Position numbers and translations under genes: made by a program | The notes under the pieces: generated by a model | Databases searched by the model: none | Told to the model about the DNA's origin: nothing | What the model saw: the letters and a program-made list of their open reading frames with translations, nothing else | Shown here: positions 51,747 to 59,471 of the stretch, one piece after another | How positions within the stretch are numbered: position 1 is the first letter of the stretch | Layout: each line of letters begins with the position of its first letter | Assembly: GCF_013166605.1 (NCBI RefSeq) | Contig: NZ_JABKKF010000005.1 | Location: 62,001 to 126,000, forward strand | Direction: 5' to 3' | DNA length: 64,000 bases | DNA from: Xylanibacter muris | GTDB lineage: Bacteria > Bacteroidota > Bacteroidia > Bacteroidales > Bacteroidaceae

Positions 51747-52505
51747 ATGAAAAAAGTACAATTTGAGTTTGAGGAATTACCCTTCCCGGCACTGGAGCGA
51801 TTCGGCCTTATCCGTGAGATGATCGAGGATTTGCCGATGCACGTATTGGACGACATCTGCAACGGACGGCATTCCCCCGTGCTTCCCGTGCGTGTTACCG
51901 ATGAGAACGGCGAGCGAATCGAGAGCCGGAGCCGCTTCGCCATTATCCGCATGGACAACGGTCAGGCGGATGTGGTCTTCTATCCGGCACTGAAATCCTC
52001 GCCGTTGGAACGTTACGACGAAGCGCAGCAGAAACAATTGCTTGCCGGCAAAGCGATTGTCGCCGATGTGGAGATGGCGGACGGACGAAGCAGCAAGGCT
52101 TTCGTACAGATCGACACCGGGACGAAACAGGTAATGTATGTCCCCACACCCATCATCGCCCGCAACCTGAAGGTGCTGGCCGAGGTCATGCGCCTCGGTT
52201 CGGTGGAGATAAACGGAATGCAGCATGGCGAACCGCTGACGGTTGTTGTGGACGGCGAACCCGCCACTGTGGGAATCGACCTGCACGCCAAGACCGGCAT
52301 CCGTTTCTGTTCGGGCGATGCACAGCAATGGCGTAACCAGCCCAAGCGAGAGTGGGACAAGTACACCTTCGGTTGTTACGGCTGCTGGATCATGGACGAT
52401 GACGGAAATCTGGACTATGTTTCGGAAGAGGACTACACCGAAGAAATGTGGAACGAGCAGAAAAAAAGCGGTGAGCGCAACCGTGCGGCAGCACTCCACA
52501 AGTAG
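51747..52505 (+). CDS. DUF4099-domain ICE protein
   Basis: 252 residues. A start FEFEELPFPALERFGLIREMI and a core YPALKSSPLERYDEAQQKQLLAGKAIV, then TVGIDLHAKTGIRFCSGD. The sequence fits the DUF4099 family that is widespread in Bacteroidetes conjugative elements and found as a part of larger polyvalent proteins. No catalytic motif is seen. First gene of the second plus-strand transfer operon, with its own promoter. Confidence 0.7.
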   Translation: MKKVQFEFEELPFPALERFGLIREMIEDLPMHVLDDICNGRHSPVLPVRVTDENGERIESRSRFAIIRMDNGQADVVFYPALKSSPLERYDEAQQKQLLAGKAIVADVEMADGRSSKAFVQIDTGTKQVMYVPTPIIARNLKVLAEVMRLGSVEINGMQHGEPLTVVVDGEPATVGIDLHAKTGIRFCSGDAQQWRNQPKREWDKYTFGCYGCWIMDDDGNLDYVSEEDYTEEMWNEQKKSGERNRAAALHK

Positions 52506-52524
52506 AACCATCAATTCATAAGCT

Positions 52525-52749
52525 ATGTCACAAAACGAATTTTATCCCGAAGAGGTACTCATCGAGAAGATGCAGAGCGGCGAATACGGCTGGCTCGATT
52601 ACGTCAATCATTTTTCCGCCGAATGGCAGGAAGAATATGTCAGCTACTGCCGGCAAAACAATCTGACTGTCGGCAACGATTCCGCCGCAACATTCGTCCG
52701 CCACAAGGATGAACAATTGGAGACGGCAATGGAAAACGGCGACGCATAA
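52525..52749 (+). CDS. Hypothetical small acidic protein
   Basis: 74 residues, acidic, helical (EEVLIEKMQSGEYGWLDYVN, EWQEEYVSYCRQ). It follows the DUF4099 gene by 19 bases and precedes the next by 30, so it belongs to the operon. No family recognised. Confidence 0.65.
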   Translation: MSQNEFYPEEVLIEKMQSGEYGWLDYVNHFSAEWQEEYVSYCRQNNLTVGNDSAATFVRHKDEQLETAMENGDA

Positions 52750-52779
52750 TTATAGTAATAACAATCATCCTATCAGACT

Positions 52780-54351
52780 ATGGCGATACGAACGAATACC
52801 AATCCCCGGCAGATGGACTTGCAGCCCGAAATGCGCACTATGCTGATGCGCAACGGGCTGCAAGCCCATATTGCGTTCGACGGAGGGGGCTACCGGTTAA
52901 TCGTGCAGGGGCATGATTCGCCGTTGCTGGTCTATCCGATTACCGAACGTCAGATGTTGGCTCTGACAGATTGGGGAACGAACACGGCCAACAAGAAAGC
53001 CTACAACGTGCTTACGAGTATCGTTGCCAAGGACTTTTACCTGCCCAAGAATTTCGTACATGCCCGCAATGCCAACGGGCGCGTGGCGATGGGGCTGCAC
53101 GGCTACCGCATCGGCATCGGCGAATACGGGCACATGGGACGGCTGGGTATGCCGCCGCCGTTCCTCGGCTGGACACCTCGCAACCAGTGGGGCTTCCACC
53201 TGCGCAGGGTCGGCGGCCAGCTTTTCTTTCCGGGGCCGTCCTTCGTTCCCGAACGACCGGACGGTCGCATGAAGCCCGGCGAACTGCAATCGGGCGGTTA
53301 CGGATTCTACTACAAGGGAGGACAGCCGGCGCAGCCCTTGCAACAGCGTGACGTGCTGCAGGACTTGCAGGCGGTCATCACGCCGATGGTCAGCCACCCG
53401 CGCAGTCAGGAGCCGGCACGGCCTTACAAGGAACTGATCACCTCTCCGGTCTATTTCTCCAACGAGAAATGGCAGGAGTGTCTTGCTTCGCACGGGCTTA
53501 TCGTCGATGCCGAGGCACGGACGCTTACCGTACAATCCGAAAAGGCTTCAGCCGATATGGTGTACGACCTGACGGATGATGAGATTGTCGTGCTGACCTC
53601 CAATTCCATCGAGGAGCAACCCATAGAGAAACGGCTGGAAATTCTGAACAACGTTATAGGAGCCGATTTTTCCGAAAAGGTGACAATGGGGCATATCGAC
53701 AGCGAACAGCGCATATCCATAGCCCTGCATCCCGAAGTGCAGCAGGATTTGGAACACCGGCAACGGCATGAACAGGAATTATTCGTGCCGCAGGAAACAG
53801 CCGGACAGCATGAGGATATGCAGAACGGAATCGGTGCGGCTGTGGACGGGCGTGACCTGCAGTTGCTTAATGAGGGCAAAGGCTGGTATCGGGAAGAAAA
53901 ACACGGTCGGGAAGTCGAGGTCGGCGAGATTACCGTACAACCGGCAGAAACAGAGGGTAAGTATAAGATGACCGCCGTTATAGACGGACAGGTTATCAGT
54001 CACGAGATCACCCAACGGGACTACGACAAGTTTCTTGCAGTGGATGATTATCATCGGATGAAGCTCTTTTCCAAGATTTTCAGCGAAGTGGACATGAAGA
54101 CACGCCCGGAAGCGCAAAGAGGCATCGGCACGAAAATCTTTGCCGCCCTGACCGCAGGTGCGGTAGTCGCAGCGGATGTCGCGCACGGCTTCCACCATCA
54201 TCACCATGCGCCGGAGTTCTATGGTGAACGTTTCGGCGGCCCCCCGCGCCCGTACTTCAAGCCCGGTGTCGATACGCCGAGGGATGTGGCTATCCGATGC
54301 TTCGAGGCGGAGATGAACCGTGAAGTCAATGACATGAGAATGGGGAGGTAA
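52780..54351 (+). CDS. Hypothetical ICE protein with natural poly-His stretch
   Basis: 523 residues. The first half (about 1-190) is rich in Gly, Pro, Arg and aromatic residues (GRVAMGLHGYRIGIGEYG, FLGWTPRNQWGFHLRR). The second half has three related segments of about 70 residues (e.g. ARTLTVQSEKASADMVYDLT; ITVQPAETEGKYKMTAVIDG), which suggests internal duplication. A hydrophobic Ala/Gly stretch and HGFHHHHHAP lie near 455-475. No family recognised; a metal-binding or surface role is possible. Confidence 0.6.
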   Translation: MAIRTNTNPRQMDLQPEMRTMLMRNGLQAHIAFDGGGYRLIVQGHDSPLLVYPITERQMLALTDWGTNTANKKAYNVLTSIVAKDFYLPKNFVHARNANGRVAMGLHGYRIGIGEYGHMGRLGMPPPFLGWTPRNQWGFHLRRVGGQLFFPGPSFVPERPDGRMKPGELQSGGYGFYYKGGQPAQPLQQRDVLQDLQAVITPMVSHPRSQEPARPYKELITSPVYFSNEKWQECLASHGLIVDAEARTLTVQSEKASADMVYDLTDDEIVVLTSNSIEEQPIEKRLEILNNVIGADFSEKVTMGHIDSEQRISIALHPEVQQDLEHRQRHEQELFVPQETAGQHEDMQNGIGAAVDGRDLQLLNEGKGWYREEKHGREVEVGEITVQPAETEGKYKMTAVIDGQVISHEITQRDYDKFLAVDDYHRMKLFSKIFSEVDMKTRPEAQRGIGTKIFAALTAGAVVAADVAHGFHHHHHAPEFYGERFGGPPRPYFKPGVDTPRDVAIRCFEAEMNREVNDMRMGR

Positions 54352-54354
54352 GGT

Positions 54355-55743
54355 ATGAGAGAGGGCGAACTGACTTATAACGATTTTTTAAGCAGGCTGA
54401 ACATTCAGGACTTGCTTATAGATGCCGGCTACCACCTGAACCGCCGAGACGGTCTGCGCTATCCCTCGTATGTCCGGTTGGACAGCGACGGACGGCGCAT
54501 CCGCAACGACAAGTTCATCGTGACGCAGCAGGGCAAGTGCTGTTTCAAACCGCAACAGCAGAAATCATATAATATCATTTCCTTTATCAAGGAGCATCCG
54601 CATTTCTTCGCGGAGTACCATGCAGGCATCTCTCCGGACAGGCTTGTGAACCTCGTATGCAACCGGTTGCTGAACCATCCCATAGCGGAACGGGAAACAC
54701 GGATTGTCCGTCCAAAGCAGGACATCAAGCCATTCAATATAGAGGACTACGACATCCACAAGTTCAATCCGCAGGATCGGGCGACACAAAAGAAGTTCTA
54801 TCCCTTCTTCAAGCATCGGGGCATCGACCTTTACACGCAATACGCCTTTCATCGGGATTTCTGTCTGGCGACGAAGCATCGTGCGGACGGCACGCAGTAC
54901 ACCAACCTGTCGTTTCCCATGACACTGCCGCAGGGTGACGGAACGGTTGTGGGCTTCGAGGAACGCGGACGGCAGCGCATGGACGGTAGCGGCAGCTATA
55001 AGGGCAAAGCCGAGGGGAGTAATTCGAGTCAAGGTCTGTGGATTGCCAGCCCTGCCCGGACACCTCTTTCGGAAGCCAAGCATATCTACTGGTTCGAGAG
55101 TGCCTACGACGCAATGGCTTATTACCAACTTCATCAGGCGCAGAACAAGGATTTGCGTAAAGCGGTATTCGTATCTACGGGCGGCAACCCGACAGTCGAA
55201 CAGATGCGCGGTGTGCTTTCCGCCGCCCTTCCAGCCCGGCAGCATATCTGTTTCGATACCGACCTTGCAGGGATGGATTTCACCAAAAACCTGATGGATG
55301 AGAAATGCCGGGTGGTTCGTTCCATTATCGAGGAAACACCCGAACGCAAGCCCTATCTTGATACTGTTCCAAATGGCAAGGACTTGGACAGTGGCGACAT
55401 CGAACGGCTGCCCAAGGAATTGCAGTCGAGTTATGGAAAGTACGAATCCGCCTGGGAAGAAGCCATGTCCATGCGTTCGAGCGGCCTCTGTCACCCGGAC
55501 GACATACAGGATCAGGTAGATATAACGAATCGGCATTACAAGGAGTTCCGTGAGGGACTACGGGAGTTTCTCGGTTTAGACAAGGCAAAGGATGTATCCT
55601 GTGTCCGCGAACAGCCTACCTATCCCCACAAGGACTGGAACGAACAACTGTTGGCTGAACAGAAACAGGAAGAATCGGTCGATGAAACGCAGGACAGAGA
55701 GCGACAGTCCGAGGAAGAACAACAAACACGTTTTCACCGATGA
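54355..55743 (+). CDS. DUF3991/Toprim primase-like protein (TraP-type)
   Basis: 462 residues. An N-terminal DnaG-like zinc-domain pattern without an obvious full ligand set, a DUF3991 middle, and a Toprim domain with Glu in YWFESAYDAM and Asp-x-Asp in CFDTDLAGMDF (about 245-310). The C-terminal tail is Glu/Gln-rich. Comparable to the TraP primase of CTnDOT-like elements; it would prime the complementary strand in the recipient. It starts 3 bases after the previous stop and overlaps the next gene by 4 bases. Confidence 0.8.
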   Translation: MREGELTYNDFLSRLNIQDLLIDAGYHLNRRDGLRYPSYVRLDSDGRRIRNDKFIVTQQGKCCFKPQQQKSYNIISFIKEHPHFFAEYHAGISPDRLVNLVCNRLLNHPIAERETRIVRPKQDIKPFNIEDYDIHKFNPQDRATQKKFYPFFKHRGIDLYTQYAFHRDFCLATKHRADGTQYTNLSFPMTLPQGDGTVVGFEERGRQRMDGSGSYKGKAEGSNSSQGLWIASPARTPLSEAKHIYWFESAYDAMAYYQLHQAQNKDLRKAVFVSTGGNPTVEQMRGVLSAALPARQHICFDTDLAGMDFTKNLMDEKCRVVRSIIEETPERKPYLDTVPNGKDLDSGDIERLPKELQSSYGKYESAWEEAMSMRSSGLCHPDDIQDQVDITNRHYKEFREGLREFLGLDKAKDVSCVREQPTYPHKDWNEQLLAEQKQEESVDETQDRERQSEEEQQTRFHR

Positions 55744-56237
55744 TGCCCAATCAGTCCATAGTACGCTTTCAGAGTATCGTGCTGCAACCGTACCGGATGC
55801 AATTCGTTATCGACGAACTGCCTGCCATTATCGTGTGTGCCGCAGGATGGATTTACGGAGGGATGGAGGAACAACCATTCTCTTCTTTTGCCGTATGGGT
55901 CGCCGTTTTGCTCTCCCTTGTGCTGCTGTACCGGTTCATCTATCTGCGCCGGATACGCTATTATATAGGCAGCGAGCAGATTATCAGCAAACACGGGGTA
56001 TTGTCCCGAAAGACGGACTATATGGAGCAATACCGCATTGTGGATTTTGTGGAACACCAGAGCCTCATGCAACAGCTTTGCGGATTGAAGACGGTACGCA
56101 TTTTCTCTATGGACAGGAACACGCCCCGACTTGATTTGGTCGGCATCAGGCGCAATCTTGATGTTGTGACGCTCATCCGCGAACGGGTCGAATACAATAA
56201 ACGAAAAAAGGGAATTTATGAAATTACGAATCGCTAA
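55740..56237 (+). CDS. Bacterial PH-domain membrane protein
   Basis: 165 residues with two membrane helices (about 25-45 and 52-70) followed by a bPH_2-type domain (RIRYYIGSEQIISKHGVLSRKT, YRIVDFVEHQSLMQQLCGLKTV), as in YdbS/YdbT-like proteins. Probably an inner-membrane component; its role in transfer is unknown. Its end overlaps the next gene by 20 bases. Confidence 0.75.
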   Translation: MMPNQSIVRFQSIVLQPYRMQFVIDELPAIIVCAAGWIYGGMEEQPFSSFAVWVAVLLSLVLLYRFIYLRRIRYYIGSEQIISKHGVLSRKTDYMEQYRIVDFVEHQSLMQQLCGLKTVRIFSMDRNTPRLDLVGIRRNLDVVTLIRERVEYNKRKKGIYEITNR

Positions 56238-56925
56238 CCAGCATATCGTAGCCGTGCTTGTGGCGGCGCTTGCCGGTTTGCTGCCACAAGCGGCAAAGGC
56301 ACAGATCGCGGCGTCCAATCCGTTGGAATGGATGGCGTTGGCAGAGGGCAACGAGGTGATAAACGGCCAAATCGAGAAGCAGATAAAAGGCCAGACGCAG
56401 ACGGCATTGCTGCAGAACAGCATCGCCGCCGAGTTCAACCGCATCCACAAGTGGGAGAAGCAGTACAACAGCTATCTCAAGACGGCCAGCGGTTATGCGT
56501 CGTCACTGAAAGCCTGCACACACCTATATAATGATGGTGTAAGAATCTTCATTACGCTGGGAAAACTGGGTAAAGCCATCCGGAATAATCCGCAGGGCAT
56601 CATCGCCGGCATGAGCATGAACAACCTGTATATCGAAACGGCGACAGAGCTGGTTTCAGTCTTCACGCTCCTGAATGAAGCGGTAGCCAAGGGCGGCAAT
56701 GAAAATATGCTCACGGGTGCGGAACGCAGCAAGACACTATGGGCATTGAACGACAAACTTTCCGCTTTCAGCAGGAAGCTGCACCTGCTCTATCTGAGCA
56801 TACGGTATTATACCCTCAATGACTTATGGAACAATGTGACGGCCGGAATGCTCGACCGCAACAACGGGGAGGCGGCACGTATGGCCATGTCCCGCTGGCG
56901 CAGGGCGGCCGCTCTCGCACGATAA
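56218..56925 (+). CDS. Exported helical Tra protein, RW-tail paralogue 3
   Basis: 235 residues. A signal peptide ends AKAQ (about 29), then a long helical domain (EFNRIHKWEKQYNSYLKTAS) and the end MAMSRWRRAAAL. It shares layout and C-terminal RW motif with the gene directly downstream and with 23093 and 23838. Likely a VirB5/TraI-like periplasmic or pilus-tip protein. Confidence 0.65.
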   Translation: MKLRIANQHIVAVLVAALAGLLPQAAKAQIAASNPLEWMALAEGNEVINGQIEKQIKGQTQTALLQNSIAAEFNRIHKWEKQYNSYLKTASGYASSLKACTHLYNDGVRIFITLGKLGKAIRNNPQGIIAGMSMNNLYIETATELVSVFTLLNEAVAKGGNENMLTGAERSKTLWALNDKLSAFSRKLHLLYLSIRYYTLNDLWNNVTAGMLDRNNGEAARMAMSRWRRAAALAR

Positions 56926-56939
56926 AAACGGAACCGGAT

Positions 56940-57623
56940 ATGAAAAGGACAATTTGGATAGGTATTCTATTGCTGTGCATCGGTATCGGCAAGGTGCAGG
57001 CTCAGAACGACCCCGTGCTTGCCGGTATGATTCTGCTATATACCGATAAGGCAGAAAAAGAGCTGAAGAATCAGGAAAAGGTCATGCTGATGCAGACCAC
57101 CGGCCATCTGTGGACAAAAGAGGAAGTGAAAGCCACGACCGACCTGCAGCGGGAGTTCAACAATTACCTGGACTCCTTCCGCTCGATTGTCTGCTATGCG
57201 GCGCAGATTTACGGTTTCTACCATGAAATATCGAGGCTGACGGACAACATGGGCGACTTTACCAGACAGGTAAGCCGGAACAGCCCCAATGCGCTGGCCG
57301 TAGCCCTTTCGACACAGCGCAATAAGATTTACCGGGAACTGATTATGAACAGCGTGGAAATCGTGAATGACATCCGCATGGCGTGCCTGTCGGATAACAA
57401 GATGACGGAAAAGGAGCGCATGGAAATCGTCTTCGGCATCCGTCCGAAACTCAAGATGATGAACAAGAAACTGCAACGGCTGACCAAGGCGGTGAAATAT
57501 ACCACGATGGGCGATATATGGAGGGAGATTGACGAGGGTTCCCGCCCCGTCACCGACAAACGGGACATCGTGGAAGCTGCCAAAAGACGCTGGAGGCAGA
57601 TCGGAAGAAATGTAAGACCTTAA
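56940..57623 (+). CDS. Exported helical Tra protein, RW-tail paralogue 4
   Basis: 227 residues from the ATG at 56940. A signal peptide ends GKVQAQ (about 22), followed by helical sequence (LTDNMGDFTRQVSRNSPNALA) and the end EAAKRRWRQIGRN. It pairs with the preceding gene, so each tra operon carries two adjacent members of this group. Confidence 0.65.
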   Translation: MKRTIWIGILLLCIGIGKVQAQNDPVLAGMILLYTDKAEKELKNQEKVMLMQTTGHLWTKEEVKATTDLQREFNNYLDSFRSIVCYAAQIYGFYHEISRLTDNMGDFTRQVSRNSPNALAVALSTQRNKIYRELIMNSVEIVNDIRMACLSDNKMTEKERMEIVFGIRPKLKMMNKKLQRLTKAVKYTTMGDIWREIDEGSRPVTDKRDIVEAAKRRWRQIGRNVRP

Positions 57624-57635
57624 AAAAGAAGAAAT

Positions 57636-58301
57636 ATGGGATTCTGGAACACAGTATTGAAATACGGTGGCAAGGCCGCAAAAGGTGTCGGTACGGCAAC
57701 GACGGCGACCGGCAAGAGTGTGGGCAAGGCAATACTGACCCCCTCGCAGACATTACGCGGCGCAGGTCAGGCCGTCAAGACCGCGACCATCGGCGGAGCG
57801 GTCGGTTATGTGGGTTGGGAAAAGCTGACCTCCGACAAAAGCGTCGTCCGTATCGTGAGCGATGCCGTTGTCGGCGAATCCGTCACGGACGCTATCGCAG
57901 GCACGGCAGACAATGTGCGTGAGATGAAAGACAAAGCCGGAGAAGCGGTTAATGCGGTAAGCGGTGCGGTGGCCGGTATCGACAACAAGCTGAACGGTGT
58001 GTCGAATTTTCTGCGCGGAGCTTCCGGCGGCGGTCTCTCCGATATGTTCGGTAATTTCTTCCGCAACCTCGGCAGCGGCAACGTATCGGGATTGAGCATT
58101 GCGGGGTTAATCGCCGCCGCATTCCTCATATTCGGACGCTTCGGGTGGTTAGGCAAGATTGCAGGTGCGTTTCTCGGCATGATGCTTATCGGCAACAATG
58201 CCGGTGTCTTTCGTTCCTCGGCTCCGGAGAGCGTAGCAAGAGGGCAATCACCGTCCGTTCCGGTCGAGGAACAGAGCCATAGCGTAGGTATGAGAAGATA
58301 G
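57636..58301 (+). CDS. Gly/Ala-rich membrane-associated hypothetical protein
   Basis: 221 residues. The first 60 residues are rich in Lys, Gly, Ala and Thr. Glycine-rich hydrophobic segments lie near 60-80 and 155-190 (GLSIAGLIAAAFLIFGRFGWLG), and a Ser/Pro tail follows. Topology suggests membrane insertion or a colicin-like pore segment. No family recognised. Confidence 0.6.
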   Translation: MGFWNTVLKYGGKAAKGVGTATTATGKSVGKAILTPSQTLRGAGQAVKTATIGGAVGYVGWEKLTSDKSVVRIVSDAVVGESVTDAIAGTADNVREMKDKAGEAVNAVSGAVAGIDNKLNGVSNFLRGASGGGLSDMFGNFFRNLGSGNVSGLSIAGLIAAAFLIFGRFGWLGKIAGAFLGMMLIGNNAGVFRSSAPESVARGQSPSVPVEEQSHSVGMRR

Positions 58302-58326
58302 CATAACGAACCAACGACAATAAGGA

Positions 58327-59157
58327 ATGAAATATACAGAAGAAATGATCCTGCACTCCGAAAGCGGCTACTGTATGCCTTTCGAGGAACCGCAGGGAAA
58401 GGATGTGGAGCTGTCGCTCGGTTACGGCGAGCAGACAGATTCCGCTACGGGAGAGAAATTCTTTCATCACGGCATCGACTTCAACGTGCGGTGCTATATG
58501 CTTTCGGCTATTGCCAGCGGTATCGTGTCGGGCGTAGGCAACGACCCCGTACACGGCATCTGTCAGACCATCCGCTACGGGGCGTATGAGGTGACATACG
58601 GGCACTTGTCGAACGTCTTTGCCCAGTTCGGGCAACGTGTCAAGGCGGGACAGACCGTAGCCCTGAGCGGTGAAAAACTGCATCTTGAAGTCCGCTTCAA
58701 AGGCGAGGAACTGAACCCGTTGGAGTTCCTGACCATGCTGTACGGGAATATCCGGGCCATGCGTCAAGCCGGAGGGTACGAAACGAATTCCTCATTCAAT
58801 TCGGGCATGGCATTCCAAACTGATTACGAAAAGGATAAGAGGGAAATAGAGGAACTGATGCTGCGCTTCCTGCCGTATTACATGGAAGATTTGCAATGTG
58901 GAGCGTACAAATTGCCCGAACATACGGAACAGTCGCTCCGCCATATCTTTACGATGGGCGCGATGAAGGAGTATTTCTACGAGAATATGCCGAGTATGTC
59001 CAATCCGCTCGGATTGGGACACAAGGCGATGCCTCTTGCCTGCAAGGTGCAGAACCTGCTCATCGGGGACTTCCTGAACTATCTTGCTTTGCGGCATGAT
59101 GTTTACCTCTCCACAATGGGCGGCGACGTAAAAAAAAACTTTATGACGAAGCCGTAA
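58327..59157 (+). CDS. M23-like protein with altered H-x-H motif
   Basis: 276 residues without a signal peptide. The M23 domain (about 25-135) keeps H47-x3-D51 (FHHGIDF) and His93 (YGHLS), but the final motif reads EKLHLEV: Lys117 takes the place of the first His of H-x-H, and the usual GSTGRSTG loop is missing. In M23 enzymes the second His (here His119) and H-x3-D bind zinc, while the first His is catalytic, so zinc binding may persist with little or no peptidase activity. The frame ends just after an A_AAA_AAC slippery site. Confidence 0.75.
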   Translation: MKYTEEMILHSESGYCMPFEEPQGKDVELSLGYGEQTDSATGEKFFHHGIDFNVRCYMLSAIASGIVSGVGNDPVHGICQTIRYGAYEVTYGHLSNVFAQFGQRVKAGQTVALSGEKLHLEVRFKGEELNPLEFLTMLYGNIRAMRQAGGYETNSSFNSGMAFQTDYEKDKREIEELMLRFLPYYMEDLQCGAYKLPEHTEQSLRHIFTMGAMKEYFYENMPSMSNPLGLGHKAMPLACKVQNLLIGDFLNYLALRHDVYLSTMGGDVKKNFMTKP

Positions 59158-59462
59158 CGTCCGGTGGTCTCATCGACCCGTTGGCGGAACTGGATATCGA
59201 CATACAGAGTTTCGATATACCGAGGATTGTTTCGGTATATCCCGACCGGGCTGGCGTGCGGTGGTGGACGAAAGCATGGTTCAATAACCGCGAAGAGGGC
59301 GAAACCTCCGTAGAGATAGAACGGGAACAGGCCATACGCTTCATACACGACAACATTGAAAAGGACGCATGGCTGGAAGAGTTCTTTCCCCGCCAGATGG
59401 AGGTTTACCACAACGCCATCGAGCAGACGAAAGAACAACTGTTGAAACAAATAAATATATAA
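59139..59462 (+). CDS. -1 frame extension of the M23-like protein
   Basis: From 59139 the -1 frame reads LYDEAVTSGGLIDPLAELD and continues for 107 codons in protein-like sequence (ADYEKDK-type acidic helices, RWWTKAWF, QMEVYHNAIEQTKEQLLK) with no ATG near its start; the first alternative start is a TTG at 59181. The upstream frame ends GGDVKKNFMTKP, and the heptamer A_AAA_AAC (59133-59139) is exactly in its zero frame. A -1 shift there would give a single product of about 378 residues. Confidence 0.55.
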   Translation, partial: LYDEAVTSGGLIDPLAELDIDIQSFDIPRIVSVYPDRAGVRWWTKAWFNNREEGETSVEIEREQAIRFIHDNIEKDAWLEEFFPRQMEVYHNAIEQTKEQLLKQINI

Positions 59463-59471
59463 GGACACTAT

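Noticed and set aside
54190..54220. Poly-His codons as an engineered tag
   Set aside because: The stretch is internal, has natural codon mix and lies in a normal ICE gene; no vector sequence is near.
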